Shown: piece by piece, positions 27,850 through 36,106 of the stretch
How positions within the stretch are numbered: position 1 is the stretch's first letter
Layout: the number at the start of each line of letters is the position of its first letter
Assembly: GCA_946482285.1 (NCBI GenBank)
Contig: CAMLQK010000002.1
Coordinates: 1-64,000, forward strand
Origin: an uncultured Candidatus Saccharibacteria bacterium
Lineage (GTDB): Bacteria; Patescibacteria; Saccharimonadia; Saccharimonadales; UBA4665
Length of the DNA stretch: 64,000 bases
Direction: 5' to 3'
Position numbers and translations under genes: made by a program
Notes under the pieces: model-generated
Told to the model about the DNA's origin: nothing
Databases searched by the model: none
Seen by the model: only the letters and a program-made list of their open reading frames with translations

Positions 27850-28266
27850 ATGGACGATGTAAATCAAACAACTCAAACTGGTTCGATTACCCGCAATGCA
27901 AACGGCACGATAGAGCTAAAATTTGTCGGCCCTCTAAAAAAGGCAGACCTGGAAGCCACCCTTCACAAGTTACTGCTGCATATTGTAGATTTACGCGACA
28001 AAAAGCAATCTGTTGTAATATTTGTTGATACATCTTCGGTGACGGACACCGGGGAAGATGTCAGCGACATAGCACTTAAGTTTTTGCAAACTGACTTTGA
28101 CTTTATGGCAATCTACGACCGCTCGCTTATACACAGAATCACTATCAATAGACTCTCGAATAATATCGACGGCGGCGAAGAGCGTATCCAGGTCTTTAAG
28201 AACGTTGATGAAGCCACTGCGTGGATTGCCCGCGTAGCCAACAATGACTTTAGCGATGAAGCGTAG
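27850..28266 (+). CDS. STAS/SpoIIAA-like small protein (tentative)
   Basis: 138 soluble residues: a beta strand start, ELKFVGPLKKADLEATLHKLL, then SVVIFVDTSSVTDTG and a helix. The strand-helix order and FVDTSSV resemble a STAS fold (anti-sigma antagonist or SpoIIAA-like), but the phosphorylatable Ser motif is not certain. TATAGT lies 7 nt before the ATG at 27850 (leaderless). It is divergent from the sigma factor, an interesting position if it regulates that factor. Confidence 0.5.
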   Translation: MDDVNQTTQTGSITRNANGTIELKFVGPLKKADLEATLHKLLLHIVDLRDKKQSVVIFVDTSSVTDTGEDVSDIALKFLQTDFDFMAIYDRSLIHRITINRLSNNIDGGEERIQVFKNVDEATAWIARVANNDFSDEA

Positions 28267-29452
28267 CTAGCAAGCGAAGGGTCTGAGCCGCATTCGGTAC
28301 TTTTAACGTCTGGCCGGCTCGGATATGATTGGGGTTGGGGTTAGTTTGTTTGTTAATTTTAGCTATATAGGCTGCCACCACTTGGGAGTGCGATGGCGTT
28401 ACTGCTTCGCCGGTAGCTCTTACCGCCCGTTCTGCCAACACCCACTGCGAGTCACCGGTTACAATATGTTGCTGCAATATGGCGGGCTTAGGCCGCTGGA
28501 CCGTGAGTGGTGGCAGTTCAATGTCATTCGAAGGCTGCGTTGCCAGCGGTGGTAATTCGATACGATAGGGCGACGATGGTGCTTCGGCGGCAATACTTGC
28601 GGGTGCCTCGCGCCTATCGTGCGATGCATCCGCCGAAAAGCCCCCAAAAGCTGCCATTGCCAGCATCCCTAGGGCTGCCCATCGGTGGCGGCGTAACTTA
28701 ACTGCCTTTTCCGAAGTCGTACCTTTCGCCTCGGACACAGCGTTATGCATTGGCTGTGCTGGCCGAAACCCAGCTGCCGTTTCTTTCGGTGCGGGCGTCG
28801 CTGCTGTGTTCGGCGGCATATGTGGCAGTGGGTCACGTTCAAGCGGCAACTGCACCACTGCCTTGCCGTGCTTGAATTCTATACGAGGGCGGGCGGGCAA
28901 TACGGCGTTCACCTCCGCGTGCTCCTCGTGATGGTGTTCTTGCTGGTGGCCGCTAACCGAAGAATACACCTGTAGTCCAATAGCCGCTATATCGTCTCCG
29001 GGACACATCGTAAAAAAGCCTGCCCGAAACATTAGGGCTACTGCAATTTTGGCACGTTGGCTGCGGACCCTGGACAATACGCCATGCTCCATCCGCTCCA
29101 ACGTCCTACGTATGGGGCCATGACGCTTGCCACAGCCATCGTCATGGCCATGATGATGGTGGTCTTCGGTGCGCGGCAGAGTAGGAAAATGGTGCGCAAA
29201 TCCAGCCGCCACAGACTGCTCCTGGGCATCTGTTAACTGTGGCGCTGCCGAGCCCAAACGCTGCTTAAGTGCCTCAATGTCGTATGGCGGCGTGCTTTCG
29301 TGTAACGCGTGCTCGTGGCCAGCCTGGTAATGATGTGGCCGGCGTGCGAGACGCAAATACAAATCTTCGGCATGGAGCGCTAGTGCGCCGTCGTCGGCAA
29401 AATCAGCCGACGCGTGTTCGTGGTGGTGGGTCATAGCTTCTGTCATGTTCAT
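28250..29452 (-). CDS. His-rich membrane protein with C-terminal LysM domain
   Basis: 400 residues. The N-terminal about 190 residues are unusually His-rich (HHHEHASAD, RTEDHHHHGHDDGCG, HQQEHHHEEHAE), suggesting metal storage or sensing. A membrane helix lies at about 255-275 (RWAALGMLAMAAFGGFSADA). A Pro-rich linker then leads to LysM at about 335-395 (VTGDSQWVLAERAV ... NPNHIRAGQTLKVP), which binds GlcNAc chains of peptidoglycan. The His-rich part would be inside and the LysM outside. The combination is unusual. The end overlaps the STAS-like gene by 17 bp. Confidence 0.8.
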   Translation of the reverse strand: MNMTEAMTHHHEHASADFADDGALALHAEDLYLRLARRPHHYQAGHEHALHESTPPYDIEALKQRLGSAAPQLTDAQEQSVAAGFAHHFPTLPRTEDHHHHGHDDGCGKRHGPIRRTLERMEHGVLSRVRSQRAKIAVALMFRAGFFTMCPGDDIAAIGLQVYSSVSGHQQEHHHEEHAEVNAVLPARPRIEFKHGKAVVQLPLERDPLPHMPPNTAATPAPKETAAGFRPAQPMHNAVSEAKGTTSEKAVKLRRHRWAALGMLAMAAFGGFSADASHDRREAPASIAAEAPSSPYRIELPPLATQPSNDIELPPLTVQRPKPAILQQHIVTGDSQWVLAERAVRATGEAVTPSHSQVVAAYIAKINKQTNPNPNHIRAGQTLKVPNAAQTLRLLATLHR

Positions 29453-29511
29453 GAAAAACCGTACCAGGCACCGGACACTATATGCAAATGTATTGCAGTT
29501 CGTTTCGTTAA

Positions 29512-29530
29512 TTTGCGATTAAATCGCAAA
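29512..29530. promoter_or_regulatory. 19-bp perfect palindrome in a divergent promoter
   Basis: TTTGCGATT-A-AATCGCAAA is exact around one central base. It lies 59 bp from the His-rich LysM gene and 42 bp before the -10 box of the next gene. It looks like the operator of a dimeric repressor; the regulator is unknown. Confidence 0.6.
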
Positions 29531-29583
29531 ATTCTACTATCTTTGCGGTAGTAAAACAGACTTGTGCGGCGTATACTATACCT

Positions 29584-30105
29584 ATGACCATTATCGAGTG
29601 GGTGAATACTGTTATTGTCGCGCTTGGCCTGCCGGCAATTATTGTTGTGCTTGTTGCCATTGGCCGCAAGCTGCAAGTTCTGGATACCCTGCAATCCGAA
29701 GTGGAGCGCAATATCCGTCCCGACCTCAAAGATGTCCGGGAACGGTTTGCAACACTCGAAGGCAAAACCGCTGGACTGTTCCAGGCACAGTCGCCTATCA
29801 GCCTCACCGAAGCGGGGCGCCGCTATCTGGCGCACAGCGGCCTGCAAGAATTTATCGACGACAACCAAAACGAGCTAATGCACCAGGGCGAACATGATAG
29901 GAAGCTGGAATCACCATACGACGTACAACAGTTTGCCTTTGAATTCTTTGACCAGCTGGCATTACCAGACGAAGTCGAAAACGGCGTTAAGACATTTGCG
30001 TTTAACCACGGTGTCAGCATGGACTCAATGCGGCGCATTGGCGGCATCTACTTCCGTGATATTTGCCTGCAGGCGCACGGCTTCAAGTCTGAAGACCTTG
30101 ATTAA
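29584..30105 (+). CDS. hypothetical protein with N-terminal membrane helix
   Basis: 173 residues. Helix at about 8-26 (VIVALGLPAIIVVLVAIG), then a heptad-like region (LQVLDTLQSEVERNIRPDLKDVRERF) and a soluble domain with SLTEAGRRYL and FDQLALPDEVENGVKTFAF. TATACT lies 6 nt before the ATG (leaderless). Such small membrane-anchored proteins are common but poorly characterised. No family name offered. Confidence 0.6.
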   Translation: MTIIEWVNTVIVALGLPAIIVVLVAIGRKLQVLDTLQSEVERNIRPDLKDVRERFATLEGKTAGLFQAQSPISLTEAGRRYLAHSGLQEFIDDNQNELMHQGEHDRKLESPYDVQQFAFEFFDQLALPDEVENGVKTFAFNHGVSMDSMRRIGGIYFRDICLQAHGFKSEDLD

Positions 30106-30239
30106 ACCATAGTATAAAGCAATATATTCGCTACTAACACAAAATGGGTGTGGTAGTTTGCACAAAGTGGGCAGCAATCTGGATAAAGCTCATGTATAAT
30201 TGCTATAGTTTATTGCTATTAACGTCCGAGGGGCATTTC

Positions 30240-31910
30240 TTGGAAAACAAGTCACCGCGCAAACCACAATATATTGATGGTTTCATCCATAATCGGCAAC
30301 GCAGGTCAGTGGTTTACTCCAGGGACCACACACGCAACACCACCGGCCACCCTACTGCCGGAGTCGGCAGGAACAATGCTGGAGAACATGCCCCCATTGG
30401 AGATTTCCGCCCGCGTGCCGCCACCTCTGCAACATTAGCCACAACAACATCAGCCCAAAAAGCACAAGCCCAAGACGCATCATCACTCAATAGGCTGCGC
30501 CGCGGACGCAAAAGTATCGACAGTCCAAAACCCAAACGCAAAAAATGGCGTGTCTTTACCAAGCGGGGCTCACTCATTATATTGGCATTATTTATTTTGG
30601 CGGGCGGATGGCTTGGCTGGAAAGTCTATCGAAATACCGCAAAAGTGTTTGGCAATAACAATCCGCTGCACGTACTGAGCGCTTTTAAGCCAGTGCCCCT
30701 AAAAGGACAGGACAAGGGCAGAGTAAACATATTACTTGCCGGCAACTCGTCAAGCGAAGCAGAGCATGGGGGCGCCTCACTGACCGACTCAATTATGCTA
30801 CTAAGCATCAACACCCACGAAAACACTGCGTTCATGGTAAGTATTCCGCGCGACCTATGGGTTAACGTGGCAGGGCAGGGCTACGGAAAAATTAACACTG
30901 CGGGCGCGGCAACCGGCTTTAACCAAAATGGCTATCCCAAAGGTGGTATGGGTGCCCTGGAAAAAACGCTTTCCGATACGCTAGGCGTGGACATCAACTA
31001 TTACGCGCTCGTTAATTACAAGGCATTTAAAGATGCCGTAAACAGTGTCGGCGGCATTGACGTAGCCATCAATAGCACCGATCCACGGGGTTTATACGAC
31101 CCGAGCTTTAGAGCACACGAAGGAGGCCCGCTTAAGCTACCGAATGGCCAAAACCATCTAAATGGCCAAACTGCCTTGAACCTGGCACGTGCCCGCGGCG
31201 ATCCATTTAACGGCGTTTCAGGTGCCTACGGCTTCCCTCAAAGCGACTTTGACCGTACAAAGCATCAACGGCAAATGATGCTTGCACTCAAAGAAAAAGC
31301 AATGAGTGCCAAAGTCTTGTCAAATCCAATGAAAATTGGCGGCCTTATGGATACAGCTGGCAACAACGTCCAAACCGACTTCCATTTGAACGAAATCGCC
31401 AGTCTGCATTACCTTATGAAAAAAATAAAAAGCTCTGATATCCAGTCGCTGAGTTTTAACAATGCTGACGGCAAAAATCTGCTAGCTAACTACACTGCGC
31501 CCGGTGGCCAATCAGCGCTCTCGCCAGCAGCAGGCCCAGAAGACTTCAGTGAACTACAAGCATACTTAACCAAAGCATTTGCCAACAATAAAGTATCTAA
31601 GGAAGCTGCTAAAGTTGTCGTGTTGAATGGCGGCGAAGTAGTGGGCCTTGCCAAACGGGAAGGTGACGCCCTAGCTCAAAAAGGCATTAGTGTGCAGCAA
31701 GTCGGCGATGCACCACAGCCTTCAGCCGACACTGTTATCATCGATAACGCCAGTGGTCAAAAACCCAATACCAAAAAAGCACTGCAAAAAGCGTACGGAT
31801 CCAAGAACTCGGCAGACGTTGCGCTTGCCAAGCAGTTTAACGCAGATTTTGTAGTCATCCTGGGTAGCTCATACAAGCCGAGCAACCAAAGCACCGCCCA
31901 AGTTAACTAA
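30240..31910 (+). CDS. LytR-CpsA-Psr (LCP) family cell-wall polymer ligase
   Basis: 556 residues from a TTG start (GAGGGG site 6 nt upstream). The first about 110 residues are basic and disordered in the cytoplasm. A membrane helix lies at about 118-138. The LCP catalytic domain (about 165-350) contains NILLAGNSSSEAE, DSIMLLSIN, SIPRDLWV and ALNLARARGDP with the conserved Arg residues. A LytR C-terminal domain follows (about 440-540). LCP enzymes attach teichoic acid or polysaccharide to peptidoglycan. TATAAT at 30195-30200 is the likely promoter. Confidence 0.9.
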   Translation: MENKSPRKPQYIDGFIHNRQRRSVVYSRDHTRNTTGHPTAGVGRNNAGEHAPIGDFRPRAATSATLATTTSAQKAQAQDASSLNRLRRGRKSIDSPKPKRKKWRVFTKRGSLIILALFILAGGWLGWKVYRNTAKVFGNNNPLHVLSAFKPVPLKGQDKGRVNILLAGNSSSEAEHGGASLTDSIMLLSINTHENTAFMVSIPRDLWVNVAGQGYGKINTAGAATGFNQNGYPKGGMGALEKTLSDTLGVDINYYALVNYKAFKDAVNSVGGIDVAINSTDPRGLYDPSFRAHEGGPLKLPNGQNHLNGQTALNLARARGDPFNGVSGAYGFPQSDFDRTKHQRQMMLALKEKAMSAKVLSNPMKIGGLMDTAGNNVQTDFHLNEIASLHYLMKKIKSSDIQSLSFNNADGKNLLANYTAPGGQSALSPAAGPEDFSELQAYLTKAFANNKVSKEAAKVVVLNGGEVVGLAKREGDALAQKGISVQQVGDAPQPSADTVIIDNASGQKPNTKKALQKAYGSKNSADVALAKQFNADFVVILGSSYKPSNQSTAQVN

Positions 31911-31918
31911 AAGCCAGG

Positions 31919-32470
31919 CTATGATTGCTTTTCAAATAGCGTGAAGGAAGTGTAGTTGTCTTTTTCGGCTTGGATGTTTGCGGCAGTCACCTGCAAATTA
32001 TACAGTTCTGCAGCCGCCCGGCTGGCAATGGCCGCTTTCGTAGGGTCTGCCCAGCGGGCTATATCGGCGGCAGCGCCTGCCGTATCGGCATGCCCACAGA
32101 GCTGAGCCTTTGGCAGGTAATCGTTAATAAAGTCTTTGCACTGTGCCAAAGCGACAGGATGCGAATAAACCTGCTCAATTGCAGCCATGTCTGCCTTTGG
32201 CAGTGTGAGCAAACATTGCTCGACAAGTACTTCAGCCGTATCAATACCTCTCGTTTGGTACATGTCAAACAATCGCAAGCTTTCATGGATCGGCCCGTAA
32301 ATTGTATTAGCGGTCGCCACAACGCCATAACGGACATTGCCGCGGTCGACCGCCTTAAATACTTCAACAAAGGTTTCGCATGGTATCACTAAAATGTCTT
32401 GCCCTAGTAATTTCCGGGCGGCAACATCATGAAAAGAGGCCTTGTAGCCTTGAATAGCAACTTTTATCAT
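31919..32470 (-). CDS. pheA: prephenate dehydratase-like protein, no ACT domain
   Basis: 183 residues, the size of the PDT catalytic domain alone. It starts VAIQGYKASFHDVAARKLL, contains YGVVATANTIYGPIHESLRLF and ends AIASRAAAELYNLQVTAANI then DNYTSFTLF. The family converts prephenate to phenylpyruvate. The usual N-T-R-F block reads N-Y-T-S-F: the key Thr is kept but the Arg is gone. No other aromatic pathway gene is in view, so the enzyme may be a stand-alone survivor or a repurposed fold. A TATAAT box lies 9 nt before the ATG. Confidence 0.65.
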   Translation of the reverse strand: MIKVAIQGYKASFHDVAARKLLGQDILVIPCETFVEVFKAVDRGNVRYGVVATANTIYGPIHESLRLFDMYQTRGIDTAEVLVEQCLLTLPKADMAAIEQVYSHPVALAQCKDFINDYLPKAQLCGHADTAGAAADIARWADPTKAAIASRAAAELYNLQVTAANIQAEKDNYTSFTLFEKQS

Positions 32471-32525
32471 ATCCTAGCAATTATAGCACTAAAATAGTAT
32501 AGCTACCTATTTACTTGCTGGATAT

Positions 32526-33449
32526 TTACCGTTTTTTGAAGCTGCCAAGCCACCACGGGGCAATACTTAACAATATGCCAGCGATAATCGTAATCAGAAT
32601 AATAACTGGCGTAGTACCATACAAGCCGCCAAACGCCTGGTCGTATGTAAATTGGCCGTATACCACCCATGGCTGATTTGCCAGAGCAAATAGCAACGGC
32701 GATACCAGCAATAAGAAAGCAACGTACCACCACACACCGTGGTCAGCACGCTTAGTACTCATAAGCGCACCCTGCCACAACAATGTGCAGGCGACTAGGA
32801 TAATGAAGATTGCGAAAGGCAGCGTAAGCAAGTGCGGCGAATCATTCCGAACTACAAGCTGCACCGCAACAGCAGCCAACAGCGAGAACAAAGCAATAAA
32901 CATCCGGCTTGCAGACTGCACTGATTTAGCCGCCTGGATACCAGCTTTCCAATACAGAAATGAACAGCCGCCTGCTGTCAGCAGCAGGGTCGCCAACACC
33001 ATAAGCACCCAACCGCTTAAGGTTAGCCAAAATACATGCCCCAACAGCATGTACACGCCTACCGAAGCCAGGCTTACTGGCAGCACAAAAAAAGTTGTCG
33101 CTTCTACCGAACCGAGAATGGCTGGCTGTTCTTTTTTGAATTTCATGGCACGGTAACATTTTGTCATCCAGCGTATAGCAAGTGCCGATATTCCTATGGC
33201 AACGGCAGCCTTGTTTGCCTCCAGCAGCTCGACAAAAGCATCGGTAAATAATGTGGCGAAAACAGCCGTACCAAGGATAAGTGATGTAGTATTGATAATC
33301 TTTGCCAGCGAAAACCACCTGGTATTCTCCATGTGGCGCGCTGCAAGTTTTGGAATGATCCGCTGCAGGGCAACACCGAAAACTATTGCTGCCGACAACG
33401 CATAAACCCCCATAATGGCGACGGTTGCTAATAGTACGGCTAATCTCAT
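32526..33449 (-). CDS. polytopic membrane protein (307 aa), unknown
   Basis: About eight or nine hydrophobic helices with short loops and no soluble domain. Charged residues are few, such as KKEQP near residue 105 and STKRADHGVWWY near 230. The pattern of long helices with conserved aromatic ends is faintly like a cytochrome bd subunit II, but no ligand residues were found to support it. The neighbouring NDH-2 makes a respiratory role thinkable. I do not recognise the family with confidence. Confidence 0.6.
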   Translation of the reverse strand: MRLAVLLATVAIMGVYALSAAIVFGVALQRIIPKLAARHMENTRWFSLAKIINTTSLILGTAVFATLFTDAFVELLEANKAAVAIGISALAIRWMTKCYRAMKFKKEQPAILGSVEATTFFVLPVSLASVGVYMLLGHVFWLTLSGWVLMVLATLLLTAGGCSFLYWKAGIQAAKSVQSASRMFIALFSLLAAVAVQLVVRNDSPHLLTLPFAIFIILVACTLLWQGALMSTKRADHGVWWYVAFLLLVSPLLFALANQPWVVYGQFTYDQAFGGLYGTTPVIILITIIAGILLSIAPWWLGSFKKR

Positions 33450-33504
33450 GATGGACCTTTCTTATATGCTCTTATGATACCACTTTGCTTATGCTTTCGA
33501 CAGT

Positions 33505-34761
33505 TCAAGCATTAGTAGCAGTCTCCGGTGCCACCAGGCGTTCGCGGTAGGCCGAACGACGTCGCTTGAGTGCCCATACGCCGCCCAGCATCGTGGTGAC
33601 ACCTCCGATTGCAATCGCCACACCTGGCGACATCGTTTGCCCAATCCAACCCATTAGCGGGCCGCCGAGCGGGGTTGACCCTGCAAAAATAATTGTCCAC
33701 ATTACACTCATGCGGGCACGCATGCGGGGAATAACAGTAGACATCAGCATCGCATTGGCGCTGGTAACAAGTATAATCTGAGCAAATCCAGTCATAGCAG
33801 CGGCAGCCAATGCCAATTGAAGCGTAGGCATACATGCCAAGACTACCATGCACAAGCCAAACAAAATACACCGGGCGGCAATGGCGTTAATATTCCGGGC
33901 ATGTGGTTTGCCAGCGCTATAAAAACCGCCAAGCACTGCACCTAGGCCCATAGCCGTTGTTAGCCATGCATACGTCGAAGCACCACCATTGAATGTTTCC
34001 TTGGCAAGCAATGGCAAGGTTACAAAAAACTCGCACGCAAAAATACCAACAGACAGCATCATAATAAGGATGACACGCGGCATGTGGTGGCGCGACAAAT
34101 ACGTAAACGCTTCGCGCACATAGCCTTTCGTGGAAGTGATAATGCCTATCGGGTGGAACTCTGTTTTGCGCATCATATACAAGCCTGCCAGCGCCACAAC
34201 AAACGAAAACGAATTAATGAAAAAACAGCCAGCCATGGAGAAAACAGCAATACAAAAAGCACCCAGGGCGGGGCCGATAATTCGCGCCATGCTAGCCTCC
34301 ATAGCACTCAGCGTAATTGCATTTTGCAGGTGTTTTTTATTAACAATTTCTGTGATAAAAATTTGGCGGGCGGGTAGTTCAAACGCCGTAGCGATACCCA
34401 TTAACAAACACAGCACCAGCACCATCCACAGCTGCACAATATCAAGTGCTACCACAACCCCCAAGCTCAATGCGCCAAAAATACCAAGCAGCTGGATCGC
34501 ATACAGCAATGTCCAGCGGTTCAGGCGGTCTATAATAGCGCCGGTCCACGGGCCAAGTAATAGCGTAGGCAAAAATTGTAAGCCTGTGACCAGCCCCAAT
34601 AAGGGGCCGGAATCAGTCAGCTGCAACACCAGCCAAGCCTGGGCAATCATCTGTACCCAATTGCCAGACATTGAAATAATTTGCGACCAAAAATATAGGC
34701 GGTAATTCCTGATTTCGAGCGAGGCGAATGTTTGACGCCAGTAATTATGGATAAATTGCAC
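33505..34761 (-). CDS. MFS transporter (MFS_3, EntS-like exporter)
   Basis: 418 residues with twelve predicted helices. It begins with the MFS_3 signature region FASLEIRNYRLYFWSQIISM SGNWVQ and PTLLLGPWTGAIIDRLNRW, where the acidic/Arg loop motif of the major facilitator family sits. The second half contains TMGLGAVLGGFYSAGKPH. Family members export siderophores, macrolides or other small molecules. The stop is one of the few native TGA codons. Substrate unknown. Confidence 0.85.
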   Translation of the reverse strand: MQFIHNYWRQTFASLEIRNYRLYFWSQIISMSGNWVQMIAQAWLVLQLTDSGPLLGLVTGLQFLPTLLLGPWTGAIIDRLNRWTLLYAIQLLGIFGALSLGVVVALDIVQLWMVLVLCLLMGIATAFELPARQIFITEIVNKKHLQNAITLSAMEASMARIIGPALGAFCIAVFSMAGCFFINSFSFVVALAGLYMMRKTEFHPIGIITSTKGYVREAFTYLSRHHMPRVILIMMLSVGIFACEFFVTLPLLAKETFNGGASTYAWLTTAMGLGAVLGGFYSAGKPHARNINAIAARCILFGLCMVVLACMPTLQLALAAAAMTGFAQIILVTSANAMLMSTVIPRMRARMSVMWTIIFAGSTPLGGPLMGWIGQTMSPGVAIAIGGVTTMLGGVWALKRRRSAYRERLVAPETATNA

Positions 34762-34875
34762 CTGTTTAAACCGTACCTATTTGTTTTTAATGCCCTTAAA
34801 GCACATCTGTATTACCAGTATAACGTTATTTCCAATATTTTTCACGATATCACCGCAACCTGTATAATCATAAGC

Positions 34876-36072
34876 ATGGAACAATCTTCTCCTTCTAAAA
34901 AACGTGTATTAATTGTGGGCGGTGGCTTTGGCGGCTTGCGAGCTGCCCGGGCGCTGAGCAAGCGGGATGACTTTGCAGTAACGCTGCTGTCCGACAAAGA
35001 CATGTTCCGCTACTACCCAACCCTATTTAAGACAGTTACGGGAGGATTGTACTCGCAGTCAAATATTCCATTGGCCAAAGTTGTTGACACTGAACGCGTA
35101 AAGCTTGTGCACGGCACTGCTAAAACCATTAACCGTGAACAGCGTATCATTATTACCGACGACGGAGCAGAATTGCCATACGAAACCCTTATCCTTGGCC
35201 TTGGAGTAGTGATTAACTATTTTGGCATTAAGGGCTTGGAACAATTTGCCTACGGCATTAAAACCCAGGAACAAGTACAGCGGCTCAAAGACCATCTGCA
35301 TAAGCAGCTTGAGGCCGACCACGCCCCGGACCTTAATTATGTGATTGTTGGCGCCGGTCCTACCGGCATCGAGCTGGCCGGGGCACTGCCAGGATATTTG
35401 CATAAACTTATGAAAAACCACGGCGTCAAGGGCGCCAAACCACATATAGCCATCATAGAAGCTGCCGACCGCCTACTACCACGCTCATCTGAAAAAGTCT
35501 CGAAAGCTGTTGCCAAACACCTGGATTCGCTGGGTGTTGAACTAAAACTCGGCCAAAAAGTAGAAGGCGCAACTGCCGACAGCTTAATGGTCAATGGTCA
35601 ACCCATCCAAAGCCACACCATCATATGGACAGCAGGCACCGCTAACCACACCTTTTTTAAGAACAATGGTTTCGTGCTGAACGAGCGGGGCAAAGTTGTG
35701 GTAGACGAGCACTTGCGCACCGAAGAGGGCATATATGTGGTTGGCGACAATGCCGCCACCCAGTACAGCGGAGTTGCCCAAACAGCGCTGTATGATGGCA
35801 ATTTTGCCGCAGAAGACATTATGCGCCGGGCTGATGGCAAACCGCCCGTACCATACCAGCCCGAACAACCAATTTCCATCATACCCGTCGGATACGGCTG
35901 GGCAGCCATTGAATGGGGCAAAAAAGTATTCACTGGCATGATAGGCTGGATGCTGCGCGAGCTAGCCGACTGGCGCAACTTCCGCAAACTCGAACCATGG
36001 TGGACAGCCAACCAGCAGTGGTTGACCGAATTTGGCTCAGAGGAAGATTGCCCAACTTGCAAACCGCAGTAG
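34876..36072 (+). CDS. ndh: type-2 NADH dehydrogenase (NDH-2)
   Basis: 398 residues. The FAD-binding motif VLIVGGGFGGLRAARAL is at the start; the NAD-binding motif VIVGAGPTGIELAGAL lies at about 160-175; and ENxEG-like IYVVGDNAAT and a C-terminal amphipathic helix (EWGKKVFTGMIGWMLREL) serve for membrane contact. It oxidises NADH with quinone without pumping protons. Together with the ATP synthase it suggests some electron-transport capacity. TATAAT lies 7 nt before the ATG, so a long upstream frame to 34732 is rejected. Confidence 0.9.
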   Translation: MEQSSPSKKRVLIVGGGFGGLRAARALSKRDDFAVTLLSDKDMFRYYPTLFKTVTGGLYSQSNIPLAKVVDTERVKLVHGTAKTINREQRIIITDDGAELPYETLILGLGVVINYFGIKGLEQFAYGIKTQEQVQRLKDHLHKQLEADHAPDLNYVIVGAGPTGIELAGALPGYLHKLMKNHGVKGAKPHIAIIEAADRLLPRSSEKVSKAVAKHLDSLGVELKLGQKVEGATADSLMVNGQPIQSHTIIWTAGTANHTFFKNNGFVLNERGKVVVDEHLRTEEGIYVVGDNAATQYSGVAQTALYDGNFAAEDIMRRADGKPPVPYQPEQPISIIPVGYGWAAIEWGKKVFTGMIGWMLRELADWRNFRKLEPWWTANQQWLTEFGSEEDCPTCKPQ

Positions 36073-36106
36073 CCGCCGCTACGTAACGCCGCTATACTAG
36101 GACTAC

